Positions 48,427-61,446 of a stretch of DNA of 64,000 nt are shown piece by piece (position 1 is the stretch's first letter; every line of letters starts with the position of its first letter). The position numbers and the translations under genes are program-made. Below the pieces are notes generated by a model, which was not told the DNA's origin, made no database searches, and saw only the letters and a program-made list of their open reading frames with translations. This DNA comes from Neospora caninum Liverpool (lineage: Eukaryota > Apicomplexa > Conoidasida > Eucoccidiorida > Sarcocystidae): assembly GCF_000208865.1 (NCBI RefSeq), contig NC_018395.1:4388839-4452838 (forward strand), read 5' to 3'.

Positions 48427-50529
48427 TCATTTGGGGAAAGAATCGTTGAGAGCCTTGACTCGACCAGACGTCTCTAACAGCTTCACAAATCTGTCGAAGA
48501 TGGGGGGGTTGTAGAGCTCATCCAAACTTTCTAGCTGCCATGACCAGTTGGCCGGAGAATCGCTTCCTGGCTGGTTGAATCGTGCCTCACTGCCGTACCC
48601 AATGACGTCCTGCACCGGTATCACAACCAGGTGAGCCACCGATTCCATAGCAAGTCGAACCAAGTGCCAGTGAGCCTCCTCCGGAGTGGGCTCCTTGTCA
48701 AGTCCTGAGAACAACACATACAAATACAGGACAATTTTCGTTGTACGCCCTGACGCAATCCCTTTCGCTAGTTAGCGCTTCCTTGTGCGTATCTCGTCCT
48801 ACGTTGAAACTGTATGTCGAAAAAGCCCTGTTCGTCCCCTGTACCTAAATAATTTGTCAGATGAATCTTCTGTTCCGGCGATGCTGTTCTCCACCAGCCC
48901 ACCAACGTGTCGTTGTCATGGGTGCCGGTGTGGACACAGCAGTTGCGGGTTACATTGTAGGGCAGGTGTTCGCAATTGGGCCCTTTATCGGTATCGCCCC
49001 ATGCGAATTGCATCACCCTCATGCTGAGAATGTTGAACTTGTCTCGGAGGATGACAATTTCCTCGGTGATGAAGCCTAAATCCTCCGCGACAATCATAGG
49101 CGCTGTGCCTCTGTATGTTAACCGGGGCTCATACATATCGGCATCAATGTGAGACTCAGGAGGAGGAACTTGTTGTGCTTGGTGCCCCCCAACCCCCCAC
49201 AAGTGACGGAGTTTTTTCATCAACGAGCTGTGGCCATGCTTATCCTTCGGTAACTGGGACGGCAGGGCCTTTTTCGGAAGCAGCCACCCCATGTTTTTGT
49301 ATAATGCGTCAAACAATTTTTCTCCAGGTCCTTCAACCCATTCTCCTTCGCTGGCTGTTCTGTATTTAATTGCGTGCGCATAGGGCACTCGCCAGTATGC
49401 CACGAAACCTCTGAAGTGGTCCAACCGCAAAGCGTCAACTTTTTCAAATGTAAGCCTGATACGCTTCGTCCACCAGCGGAACTGTGTTTTTTCGTGGGCC
49501 TTCCAGTCATAAACAGGATGACCCCAAAGTTGTCCATCTGCGCAGAAAGGATCTGGAGGTACACCTGAAAACAGCAAAAAAGTAGATCACCGTTTGATAA
49601 TGAGTCAGCTCCTAAGCGACTCTCCTGCCCTCCGAGGCCTTCTCCTATCTGCCCCTCTGTGGGGGGCAGCGCCCTGATGTCTTACCTGACACGTAAAGAG
49701 GTTCACTGGTTTCTGGATTCATCTGAAACATTTCAGGGTAGCTCCACACATCGCTGCTATGCAAGTTGACATAGAAAGCGACATCTCCAAATATTTTGAT
49801 ATCTCTCTCATTCGCATATTGACGCAAGTCCTTCCAGTTCGTGCAAACTTTATACTGCACAAATTTGTGGAATTCAGGTGTCGTCTGAGGGATAGTCTTG
49901 CCATTGGTAATGGCTGCTGAGTTTAACGCTTCCATCAGCGCCGAATCTTTTCGTAGTAAACGGTAGTTCCTGTACTCTTGGGGCCAGTCCAACCAGCTTG
50001 CGGCATCAGGGAACCTCGCTTGCAGCGCCTCAAAGCAAGCGTATCCCTGGAGCCAGAAGTGATTTTTTGCACAGAAATCTTTATAATCATCGGATTCTTT
50101 TTTGTCCTTAAATCTCTCGTAGCACAGTGCCAAAACATCCTCTTTGAACTTCATTGCTCGAGTATAATCCACATGTCGAGAGCCTTTCGTTGGTGATTCA
50201 CCCTTTTCCTCACTCTCTGAATCTTTCAGAAACCGCGCCACCTCTTCCTCGGAGATGAGGCTCTCCTCAACCAGGGCTTCCACAGCCACGAACAGTGGGT
50301 TCATTGCAAAGGTACTGGTGGCTAAATACGGGCAACCGGGCTGCTCCCCACTGTACCGGCACGGTCCCAAAGGCAGCACTTGCCAATAGTTTAGCTTTGC
50401 GGCAACAAGATAGTCCACAAAGTCATAGGCGCTCTTCCCGAAGTCTCCTGGGAGTCCATTTCGATTCGGAAGGGATGAAGGATGCATGATGAGACCGGCG
50501 AACCGGCCTTCATGAAGAATTTCTTCCAT
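48427..50529 (-). CDS. 4-alpha-glucanotransferase (amylomaltase / D-enzyme, GH77)
   Basis: Three exons, 49686-50529, 48845-49564 and 48427-48704, give 613 residues. The start is Met of MEEILHEGRFAGLIMHPSSL. The N-terminal GH77 signature is LPNRNGLPGDFGKSAYDFVD and YWQVLPLGP. Catalytic residues are in place: nucleophile D330 in ALRLDHFRG, acid/base E442 in MIVAEDLG and D498 in TGTHDNDT. The C-terminal block has VIPVQDVIGYGSEARFNQPG. The enzyme moves alpha-1,4-glucan segments between chains; in coccidia it should act in cytosolic amylopectin turnover. No targeting peptide is visible. An insertion of about 60 residues (382-436) separates the nucleophile and acid/base regions compared with bacterial enzymes, and a short Glu/Ser insertion lies near residues 101-116. 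Confidence 0.97.
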
Positions 50530-53057
50530 CGCAAAACCAGAAGCAATCAAACTACTTAACTACTGACTTTTACTATTGGAAATCACTGAGAGAGAAACAC
50601 TGTCGAGTAGCCACCAGAGTCTTAACGGAAATGGCCTCTCATATGTTACCTCCAGTCAAACTGTACATCAACGTCCTAAAAATTCTTCTTCGCTGTCATC
50701 TCCCCCAGGGAGTGGCCTCTCCACAGGCAAGCGTAGTCGACCGCTTAAATGATTCGATTCACGAAAGGTCTGGTAGGTTAGCCAAGTGTGCGACAGTGTT
50801 CTTGTCAAAGAAAGCGCCAGAATGCAAAAATAATCAGCAATCGATGGCATGCCGAAGACGTAGCGCAGTGAGGCTCAAAGACACCCATCTTGTCAGATGG
50901 TGGAGGAGCTTGTCAGGGGCTGATTGACGTTCAGCAATTCACAAAAATGGCGTGTCATAGTGCCTCCCCTGCTGAACAAGCGGGCCCCCCACCATGAGGG
51001 CATGTCAGATCGTTTTTCCTGTTGCTGAGCTGCCCCATGCAGAGAGGGTTTAAAAACGGTGACACCAGAGATGCTATGCCTGATACCCCTCTCTGCAACA
51101 GCGATACCACCTCGGCGAATTTCTATTGCACGAGCTACCGGGATTGCTTCCTCACATGAAGCCAGTCACAGTTTTCACGGGAGCGATTACCACAGGAAGT
51201 AGCAGCTTTGCGCAAGCATTACTGGCACTAGCTAGCTAAATCCTTGCCTAAATTCTGCTTGATGGTCCTTTGAGACTGCGTTCACCAAATAAGACGTTTC
51301 CAATTTTGAGACTGCCACGAAGTCTTTGAAGATGTCTGGGGGGTGTCGTTCCCTCTCACCTTCGTCAGTCGCTGGACTCGCCGCAACACTCACATTCATT
51401 GTACCAATCCTTTTTCTCCACTGCGTTGTACAGCGACTGGGGGCTTAGCTGGGCCATCCCATTACTGATCTTTCGGTGCTGCCTGATACTCTCTCTGCGA
51501 TAAAGCAGCTAGGGCAATTCAGTGCCTTGAACACATCAGGTCAGACATGAACAACAGCGGCTTCTTGTTCCTCCACGCGTGAGCCACTCGGTTCCTCCTG
51601 ATCGACACAGCACTTGTATATGCATATGCCCTTGCGCTGGTGGATGCGTTGTTTCAATATGATAGAATGGAAACAGTTCACACCTCCGCAGGTTGCTGTA
51701 CGCATGCACGAACGCGCAAGATCGCAGAGCCGCTAACGAAGCCAGACTTGCTCGTCGGAGCTGACGGTGTAGAATGTCAAAGGGGAGCGCTTGCCGTGGT
51801 CATAACACCACTATGTTGAGTTCTCTCCGTGACGGAGTGAACGAGTGACAGGCGGCAACCGTAAACAAACTCTGTAACAGAAAATGCCTTCGACACTACA
51901 AGCTCCCACGGTTGTCACACATGTTCACACTCGTAGCCCCCTGTTTTCTTTGCGGCCTTCATCGAAGCAAGTCCACTACTGGGTGTGGTCATGTAACAGT
52001 CAAAACGGCGGCCATCTTGGGGAAGAACACCTCTGCTGAGAAGTGCTGCTCTATAGCTGCCATTTTTGGGACAGTGCGCTAATGCTGTTACTGCCAGATT
52101 ACCACTGCCATGCCCGGAACCCGTATATAATGTGGACACTCATATTGGCGAATCAGTTGATCTCTCCCCCGTGGGCCTTCACATCCCATGCCTTAGAGAT
52201 CCTCGAACTGTTTATACTGCTACACTCATTCCCGGAGTGCCGATGCGCTCCTCGAAAACACACCGTAGAAGGGTAGACCATAACAAAAAGTGTAGCACTA
52301 TCTAGTGTTGATGTACAACAGACGCTCTCCTTCTCCCACTACCTAATCATAATCTTCTGTTCCAGATATTAAGAATAATCTCGGATACGACACAGTGAGG
52401 GAGGACGGGCACTTCCCTAGTTGATCATGTGTTCGTTCCATGTGGGCGGCAGCCTCTTGTTCGAGTAAGGGTGAATACCGCACTGTAATCGGGCGGTGTC
52501 GGAGGCAAGATGACTCGAATTTTAAGTTAAGTGATAAGTTTCGAACTTGACACAGGAGAGATACGCTGCCTTCATTGAAACAATTGGCAAATATATAAAG
52601 TCAGCGCGACATCTTGGTCAAACGCAGACCAACGCCACAGCATTAGGAAGCGCAAACGCCCAGAGACATGCAGACCCTTGTCGAAACGTGACAAAAAATG
52701 ACTCGCGGTGCATAGAGTGTCAGTGAAAGCTATGCCCTTCAGAGGTACACATCCAGACATTCAACGCTGGAACCCCTGAAATCTAATGCGATAAAAATGG
52801 CGGTAGCATCCCTGACGTCCAGCTCCTCATTTGCTACCGGCAAATCCCAGCGAAATCGTCGCATGTCTTGCTATTTGGGAAAGAAACGGACGTGAAAGCG
52901 TTAGAGAAGCAAACGCCTGTGTTCATTCATCGGATCTACGCCCTCCCACTGAACGCTCTGTCCTATCATGTATACGGAACTGAAAAACTGACGATCCCGT
53001 GCAAAAAACCACGATGTACACGCCTTGAACAGCGCACAATAGCCAGATGGAAGAGAA
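50530..53057. other. Long spacer, no supported gene
   Basis: About 2.5 kb between the ApiAP2 candidate and the GH77 gene, both on the minus strand. It holds the upstream region of GH77 and the 3' region of the AP2 gene. Small frames on both strands (for example + 50631-50927 and + 52043-52305) show no family similarity or splice support. Confidence 0.55.
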
Positions 53058-56000
53058 TCACACAGGAGCAAAACTGGAAAATGCTCGCCGACTTCCCACG
53101 TTTTCTTCACTGGCGCATGCAGAGTGGACTGAGTCTTGAAGCCATTTCGTGCGATCCCCAATTTCACTGAGGGCGCGCATGGCGTCACGTTCAGCTGAAA
53201 CGGCACTTCCTGCGGAAGCGGGAACAGAACTCGTCGCTATACCACAGAACATTCGTCCTCGCTTCGTGTCTCCTTCCCATATTTCGCCGGGGGAATCAAG
53301 TCGGCCCTTTCGCTTCCGGTGACCCCTCTCCCCCATTTCTCGGTCATGTAGGATGTCACTCTGGAGGTTCTCTGGCGCTTGATGGAGCGGAAAAGTCGCC
53401 CTCCCCTCACCCCCCCTTCCAGTCAGACAACCCTGAGCTTCCAGGAGCGCAAGCGCAGCCCCTTCTGTGTCCCCTTGGACTCCTCCCAAGCAACTGTCTG
53501 CTGCGCGGCCACCCGGAAGGTCTCTCAGCAGATCTGTGCGGTTCCCGTTCGATGGCAGTCCTCGTCGAAGTGCGTCTTGAGCATCCAGAGTGTTTGGGCA
53601 CATCTGCTCATGCAGATAATCTCGTGGCGGGTTCCGCGGGCTGCTGCGTCCATGACTCCTCGTTGCCACCCCAGAGGAAGAGGGAATTTCCTCGTTGCCT
53701 AGGACATCTAGTCTCGAGCTTCCCAAGTCACACGGCACTGCGTCAACCCCTTCCGAAGGTAGGCACAGCGCGTCTGGGCTTTGTGCCCCGCCGAACGGAG
53801 AGGGGTGGCCTGGAAGAGAAATAGGGGATAGCAGCTTCATGGCTGATGGATGATCTGAGGCATCACCGCTCGTTCTTGTCGAGCACTCGCCAGCGACATC
53901 CTCACGGTCACTGTCCGCCAGAAGCGAATCTCGGCCCAAAGCAACCAAACTATCAGGTACGCTGTTCAAAGATGTCGTCGTCGGTTCGCTCGCGACCGAT
54001 AGTGGCCCGGAGTCTCCTTCTAGAGACACAGGACTGGCACCTATGGGTCCCCGCCCGCTGCTCTTTTTACACGCCGCGTCGAGCGAGGAAAGCCTCCAGA
54101 ACATTGCGAGATGGGACGGAACACCCTGTGCCGCCTCCCGGTCCTGTGCCGCTTCTCGCGGACGCGTCACACTGCTCTGTGAAGGATTGCCACGCCCGTC
54201 ACTGACTCGTTTCTGCTCGGGCTTCCCCATGCCAGACTGCTGGGGCAATAGAGACGCCAAGGACCGAAGGTTGAAGAAGCTTTCTGAATGCTCATGGGCA
54301 TGTGGTGCGACGCTTCCGTCTCCCCCGTTCTGCTGGCTAGCCGCACTACCGCCTGCCAACTCCTGTTGCCGCTGAAGACTAGCGGCGAGAAGATTGCGAA
54401 GCGTGTCGCTCATGTTTACTGCATCAATATCTTCATTCGTTGCCTGGCCCTGAAGCTCTCCACCTCTCGGCCCCTGAGGAAGCAGAGGGGACGAAAAAAT
54501 GGGTCCGGCATTCTGCGTCAACTTCAGTCTCGCAGATTCTTCGTTTTCCTCGTCCGGCGATATGCACTTTTTCAGCCTGCTCGGATTTTCATCGGTGTCC
54601 GTTTCGCGGTGGTTGGCAGAGGTTGGCATGTTGCTGAGGGTCAATTGTGAACGAGTGCACCCATGCGCACCAGCTGTGGAACCCTCGTCAGAGAGATGAT
54701 GCACTTCTGACAGGTCGCCAGCGGACGCATGGGTACTTCTCGACGCAGTGGCCAAGCTGTTCTCTTCAGGATTCCCCTGGGCCTCCACACACGGCGACTC
54801 ACCGCTCTTTCGACATATCCGGTTCTGATGGGACCCCTTTTCCTGCAACAGCTGAAACTGCTGGAGCAAGAGGAACTTCTGCAGAGCGTTCGGCTCGATC
54901 TGGTTCTGATCCTTTCGCTGGAGAGCAGCATTCTGCTCGGCCAACTGAAGCAGCGTGAGGGCGGTGGCCGCAGCAGTCGCTGGGCTCACATTCCCCTCGG
55001 TTCCCCCGTTCGCCCCCACCGGGACAGTCGGACTCTCCACCCAAGGGCCCGCGCCGTTTCCATCTCCCTGGAGTGTTGCAAAGTGAGGAACTGTCCCGGA
55101 CAACATCTGCAAGTTAAGCAAATCAGAAGGGACCGGGTTCCCGCAGGCGACAGAAGGGCCGCCTGCGGGGCCGGCCCCTTGGCCTTGAAAGCACGATGGG
55201 CCAGAAGGCCCCGCAGCAACCCGTGCAGTCGCTTCCAAAGTCGCCTGCACAGCCGGGGGGTACGCCCATCCCGGGGCAGCTCGTTGGTACCCCGTTTGTG
55301 GAGACGGCAAGAAAGGAAAGGGTGCGCCGGCATTGTCAGAGAAAGCCGAAAGCCCTGGGGAAGAAACACGAAGAGACGCAGGTAACAGAAGTTTTCGGAA
55401 CGAGTCTGACCCACTGAGGGAGGACACCGTTTCTTCTGTGTCGGAAGTGCAGTCCTTTCCTGTATGTTTCGTTGTCGACATTGTGCCTTTCGTCCCACTG
55501 GAATGACGCTTCGGCATCGCACCCTTCATTGCAGCACCTTTCACAGGCAGTCCCCCGTATGGTGACGTGGAACCGTTCCTGTCGTTGGGCTCAAAGTTAG
55601 CGTGAGTGTCGTCGTAATCGCCACTGCCGATCTGGGATTCGACTTTACACAGAGAAGCCAGGAGGGGAGAAAGGAGTTGCGCGGCGACAGCGACGGCGGA
55701 TTCAGTGTGTAAGGTGTCGATGAGGGAAGAGGAGCTTGGTGCCGAGTCGCTGCTTGTGCCCAATGGAGAGAGAGGCGCGCTGGTAGTGGAAGAAGACGTG
55801 CCAACCGAGTGCTGTCTGTGTCTCAGGTTTACTGGAGACTGTGCAGCACCACTCGTCGCTCGTTGGGCGCGACCCTTGCACTGGGAAGTGGACATCGACG
55901 TGCACTCCCCTTCCAAGCGAAACCTGAGGGCGTCCTCTGTGGCCGGTGATTTCTTCGTGTAGCTCTTATCTTCACAATGGAACCCGTGAGGTTGCGTGCG

Positions 56001-56819
56001 TGTGTGAAGTGAGTTACCCAAGGCCGCGTCGGGCGGCTTCGTAGTGGCCGAGAAAGCGGCTAGGGAAGGGAAGAGCGCTGAAGCGCCGCTGCCATCCAAG
56101 TCCATTGGACCCAGGAAACCCTCAACCCCCGGAACTCCCGGCGGCCGCACGGGCTTTACGATTGCGTTCGCAGAAGCATTCGTCAGCTTGCTTCTCGAGT
56201 AGGGCGACGCAAACGACGGAGGTAGACGACCCGTCTGCAGCATGTACGCTTTCGCCTGCTGAGCGGCATCCCAAGCGCCTGCAACGCCCCATTTCTGCGA
56301 CAGCACAAAAACAGTCAACGACAGAAACGAAATCTGAAGATGACTTGCTCTGTACCGCACCACACCTTTGGCAGAGACTGATTTTATCCGTGTGCTGAGT
56401 AGACCCCACTTGAGCGGGACCTACCGTAAGCGAAAAAGATTTCTGGTGGCGTCCACAGTAAGGCCCCGACAGGATGCGGTAGACCAGACGAACCTCCTGC
56501 ACGCACATCCACACAAAGAATGCATACGTAAAGTTTGGACGACGTGCACAGGAACAATGAACGCAACGCAAAAGTGCATTCTCAAGCAGATCCATTCCTG
56601 TGACAGAGAGGGGTGAGTGTGTGTCGACGACCAAACACACAAGTGCGTTCAACAGTCAAGTAATACGCACGTGTTGCAGATAACTGAGCTCAAACGAAAA
56701 AACTGCGGTGCCTCCTGAGAATGCACTGAGCGCCAGTCACACTCGCTGCACACTTAGCTTACCTTTTTATTACCAGGTTGGTAAATGTGGCCCGGTTGAA
56801 CGTCATGAACTTCATTCAT
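53058..56819 (-). CDS. ApiAP2-type DNA-binding protein (candidate), AP2 domain at the N-terminus
   Basis: Three phase-0 exons, 56763-56819 (MNEVHDVQPGHIYQPGNKK), 56425-56496 (EVRLVYRILSGPYCGRHQKS) and 53058-56294, give 1121 residues. Across the junctions the sequence reads HQKSFSLT|KWGVAGAWDAAQQAKAYM. This fits the last strand and helix of an AP2 domain (a KSFSV-like strand, then K-W/Y-G and an amphipathic helix); the first strands would be RLVYRIL. The domain would lie at about residues 17-65. The remaining 1000 residues are Ser/Gly/Pro/Gln-rich and disordered, with a short helical end (DAMRALSEIGDRTKWLQDSV). ApiAP2 proteins are the main lineage-specific transcription factors of apicomplexans. 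The gene model is strong; the AP2 label rests on half a domain signature. Confidence 0.62.
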
Positions 56820-59800
56820 CTTGATTTGGGAATTCGCGTCGTTACTCGCCGAAACAGGGATTGAGGGAAATGGCCCAGCGACTCCGTCGGCGGAAATTCA
56901 AAACATACGAAAAGTGACACAGGGCTCTCAACGATGTACGCCTTGACACTGCACTGCTCCCTCAAGTTGAAGCTGCTCGAGTAGAACTTTACTCCCTTCA
57001 AAACTGCCGCTTCTTGTGGGCATTCATGCTCAGCAAATTCTGTTGCGGCACCGCAGATACACACATATACATAAAGACCGACAATCGACAGACAACCCGT
57101 TCTCAGAAGTGTGACTCGATAAAAGAATGTGTTCCGCGACTATGCGCTCAATTGTCTGGCACAGCACGCACCAGTTGCAACTTCACACCCCGATCTCCTC
57201 GCTCCGATTCTTCGTGGAAAGGAAAAACGGATCCTTTAAAGCACCAACTCTTGAGGTGTTCATTCACTGCGACAAAAATACACCGTCTCAATCGTGTCAG
57301 GACAGAAACTCGAGATATGGCCACAGTGTTCAGTGGAACGCACACGATGACTGACCGTTGCAGATGCTCAAGAGATGACGAAATAGCATCCGCATGCTGT
57401 TTACTCAGTCGCGTGATACGGAATTTGGAGACTGGGCATAGGAACATGCCGGCAACCAACTGGACAAAATAACACGTAGTTGTTGCTGTGTGATGCCTGT
57501 CTGTCAAGAGGCCCTCCCGACACTCCCTCACTGCCATGAAGGTATGGCAAAATCTTTGGTCTTTCGTGACGTGGTCAGCGTAGCGCTCGCCTTAAGAAGT
57601 GGTAAAACAGATTTGCAGAAACGAAGACGGCACGATGCAAAACACCGGAAAATTCAAATTCAAAAAGATTGACAACGGAGAACAGCGTGGAATTTGGTAG
57701 CGCCCGAAAGTCCTTCAAAAGACCTCGTGAGAACAAAAAGTACAGATGACTACCGAAAAACGCCAGATGGCTACAGCATCAGCGCGAAGAACGATTCCTT
57801 CATATCTCACTCCAGCAGCCAAAGCCAGGAAAGGGCATGCATTCGTCGCCAAGATGTACCGGTGTTGCTTACAAAATCCAAATTGGATGCCCATAGCTCA
57901 AAGGAGCATTTGGAGCTCAAGAGGCACATCCGGCACCTTCGGAATATCTAGGGTGACTTCGGCAGTGGAAGCATGTTTCTCGGTGGCCGGGCAAGCGCGC
58001 TGACACAGCGGCGAAGGAAACCGACACTACAAAGATGGTCTCATTGCTTCATACCTCGAGTGCATTTGGCCTCGACAGAAACTTCATCACTCTACCTACT
58101 CAACGATAACGCATACCCTTCTGTTTTTATAAGATATACACACACATTTACGAGTACACAGGAAAGACGCGAGACCGGTTGATTTCCCAGATTTTGAATT
58201 TACACGAGGAAAGTAGTTCGTACGTAAAACTTTGCACGGTCGCAGGCAGCTTTGGCCTCCACCGTTGTTTGTTGCTTGAAGATTATCCCAACAGAGCGTT
58301 GCTTAAGCACATGTGATGCTCCTGTGAAGCATCACTGTATTCTCTCTGCAGGGCGGGGCATCACTGACGGTCGACGTCGCCAGACTGGGAGGAGTGTGGA
58401 TCGCGCAGGCAGCGGATTGATTTTCCCATCCCGACTGCAGCCCAGTCTCTCTGTCAAACAGAAATGCTGAAGAAGCGCGGATGCTTATCTCACTATGATA
58501 CATCAACCTGAGATACCGGACCTCTGGAATCTCTCCAACTGCCCTGTCCTCGATGCCGGCGAGAGAACCTCTCACTTCCGGCAGGTCTTCCCGCGTCACA
58601 AGAGAGACACTCAGACACGTGAAGAAGACAGGCAGCTGCCGTGGATCTCACACATTCAGCAGCATCGGGCGCCTGTTACGGTCAGATCACTGCGAGCCCC
58701 CAAAAGACAGATCGATACTGTGGCAAGTGGTGACTGGGATCTGCCTTTGCGTCGAGACACGCCGCACACACGCATGCATCCATGAAAAATGAATTTTAGA
58801 GGCAGAATGCTAGGCCTTTGTGTACCCCCGGACCTTAAGGACATCCGTACCGAGCCACCCCCGGCGTTACTTTCAGACACGGCTGTAAGTTTGCGTGAGA
58901 CGGGGCAGCGCAGCCGTTCCAGACCAGGGCAATGGCAGTCTGCCGATTTTGTCTGATATCGGCGAAGACTGTTTTTTCCGCTTGATGGCCTGGACCCCCA
59001 AATAATCCCTACAACGTTCGTCTCTGCAGTGCAACTTCGGTGCTCCAGCTGCACAGGCGGCGAGGAGAGCCTTAGCCACTTCACGGATGCCCAGAGAAGA
59101 GCGACAGGACCGGTGCTCGCAGCAGACACGTGCCACTGAGATTCACACAGATGCTAGATGTTCGGACGGAGAAATGCCCTCGAAAATCCACGGCGTTTCT
59201 TAAGGTACAGCAGATGCATATGGGGACGAAAGACTCGAGAGAAATTGCATATTTCCCCAGCTTTCTGAGGAGGAAAAAAGGGGACACAGAAGACTGGAGT
59301 GTGGCGCGTGGGTCGGGGAATGTAACTAACGGAGTGAAGAGGGTGGATTCCTAGTGACGTTTCACGTGTACACGAAAAACAGACCTTGGGGGGTCAAGAC
59401 TCCTCCAGTACATGTGTAAAGCAGAAAAGATAGGAGAGAGGAATCTCGATGATCCGAATAAATGGGAAAGGAATTTTCTCGAGAAACTGATCTGGCAATG
59501 GAAAAACGAGGGGCCCTGGGGCGAAATTATGCCGCTGCACTTCCGCCCCCCACCTCCTCTTTTCCGCCCCCCCCCCCCCTTTCCTCACCGACAGGGTTCT
59601 GCCTTCGGGGGGGACCAAGAAGGCACCTCTCTCCTTCCCAGTTGGCGGCACACACCAAACGTCGCACCTTTTTTCCTGTCGCGCCCTCGGGACATTCCAG
59701 AGGCCTCTAACCCTTGGGCAAACTTTGCACCAAAGCGGGTTATTTAGTACTAAACATCGCAAATTTATGTCTCTTCTCTAACACACATGTCTAATGTGTC

Positions 59801-61446
59801 TAAACATACACAGTTGCCTTTCTCGTTGCGGAGTCTGGGGAAGAGACTTAGCTGCTTTCTGCTGTGACACACACATCATAGATCCACAAGACGCGGGAGA
59901 CTCCTTTCTCCTGTCGTGTGTGTGCGTGTCTGAATTTCTGGTCGTAGTGATTCTTTCTTGGTGGGTGGGACCCAACAGTTGATGAGTGGGGCAAAGTAAC
60001 AGAGCAATGAGAAGGCACTCATCACTCCAACTGCTCCCTTCTTGCTCGTGCGATAAGGGGGATGGCAAGACGAAATTTTCTTTTTGGCCGTACACACGTG
60101 CAAATCATTCTCATGCTGAACGAGCTATAGAAATACTGTTTGTTTGCCAGGCTTAGAGATTAGTCGGTAGCTCCAAGAAATAGGCACAAACTAGTAGATG
60201 TGCAGGTAGGACAAGTAGGAGAAGAGATGTACGAGACAGGCGATGTGCATGTCTCACGATTAATATGGGAATGGTGAGTTTCCCAGTTGCTGGGCTGCTC
60301 GAAACGCAACTACGGAGGAGCGGACAAAGGGAAGTGAAAAAGGATGCGACGATAAATCAAATTGCTCCAGACGCTGAGTGCGAAATGATCCTGCACGCAA
60401 AAACTTGCTTTCAGTCGCACTGCTGCACTGGAAGAAAAAAACTCGCGACGGTGTGGAAAATTTTGGCCGCAGTCATTGAAGGAAATCACGTTGCACAATA
60501 TATGGCTCCCTGGCATGCGTTGCCAAGTGTAGTGTTGTAGCGAATGCAGCGTGTGCGTTCCTTGGGGAAAATGCACGTTTATCGATGCAGTACAATTGTT
60601 TCCCAGAGCTTTCTTACTAAACGGGGAATGGACTGAAAATTCCGGTGGACATGGGGATAACAGCTGCTGTCGAGAGGTGGTCTCCGCTCCCTGTATGCGG
60701 GCGCTTCCCATCTCCGCTACTTCGTGTGGATGCTTTCCGTGTCGTCAATTTTCTGCAGTATTTTCATTTGCTTTTTGCAATGCATGATGCCACTGAGTGC
60801 GTGGCGGAACGCTGCCGCATGGACCAGATAATTTTCTTGAGATCCTCTTCGTGGAACAGAAATAATGCCTCGTCTAGCTGATTCTTACTACTACTCTTAG
60901 ATACTTCCCGTCAAATATTTCCTCCTATTTCGCTACGTACCGTAGGTGTGAACCCCCTGTCCTCCAGACGCGATGCTTTTTCCGATGAGGGGAAGCGCAG
61001 CACTCGCCACTTAAGCGAACATCCTCTGGAGTGGCAAAAATGGCCACAGAGTGACCCATTTGCGCGCTTTGTGTTTCACTTCTGTTTGGAGTGCAGCAAA
61101 AGTCACAGGGTCACACCGGGGAAGCAGCCAATGCACTCCACTCTCTGGTGAACTGACTCGAATTGCCCGGAATGCTATGTGCTGGTGACTTGGGAATACG
61201 CCTCTCCACCTGCCGAGCGGTGTTGGAAATGCAAGGCGTCAAGGAAGGCAGCGGACGACATCGGTGCTTCGTATTTCTCTGGTTGGTACTAGATTCAGGA
61301 AACATCGATTGAATGCGACCTGTCTAACGTGTTGTTTGAATCAGGTTTGCTGTGGAAGGCACCCCTACCGTGCATATCTGCATGCCTGTGATAGTGGAAA
61401 AAGACCTGCAAGATATGACTGAGCGGCTCACGAGCTACGGGAAGCC
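56820..61446. other. Long divergent spacer
   Basis: About 4.6 kb between the AP2 gene (-) and the methyltransferase gene (+). Unsupported frames include + 57697-57951 (no ATG; APESPSKDLVRTKSTDDYRK), - 56816-57064 and overlapping frames on both strands at 58300-58800. A poly-C tract (13 C at 59567-59579) sits within a C-rich stretch from about 59540. An in-frame TGA at 61420-61422 lies just upstream of the methyltransferase ATG. Confidence 0.5.

Noticed and set aside
52868..53170. A + strand ORF of 100 codons (MLFGKETDVKALEKQ) overlapping the end of the AP2 gene
   Set aside because: It lies largely outside and partly antisense to a much longer phased minus-strand gene, with no family similarity or splice signal.
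58303..58785. Overlapping ORFs on both strands
   Set aside because: Open on both strands with neither showing a convincing start, splice pattern or domain.
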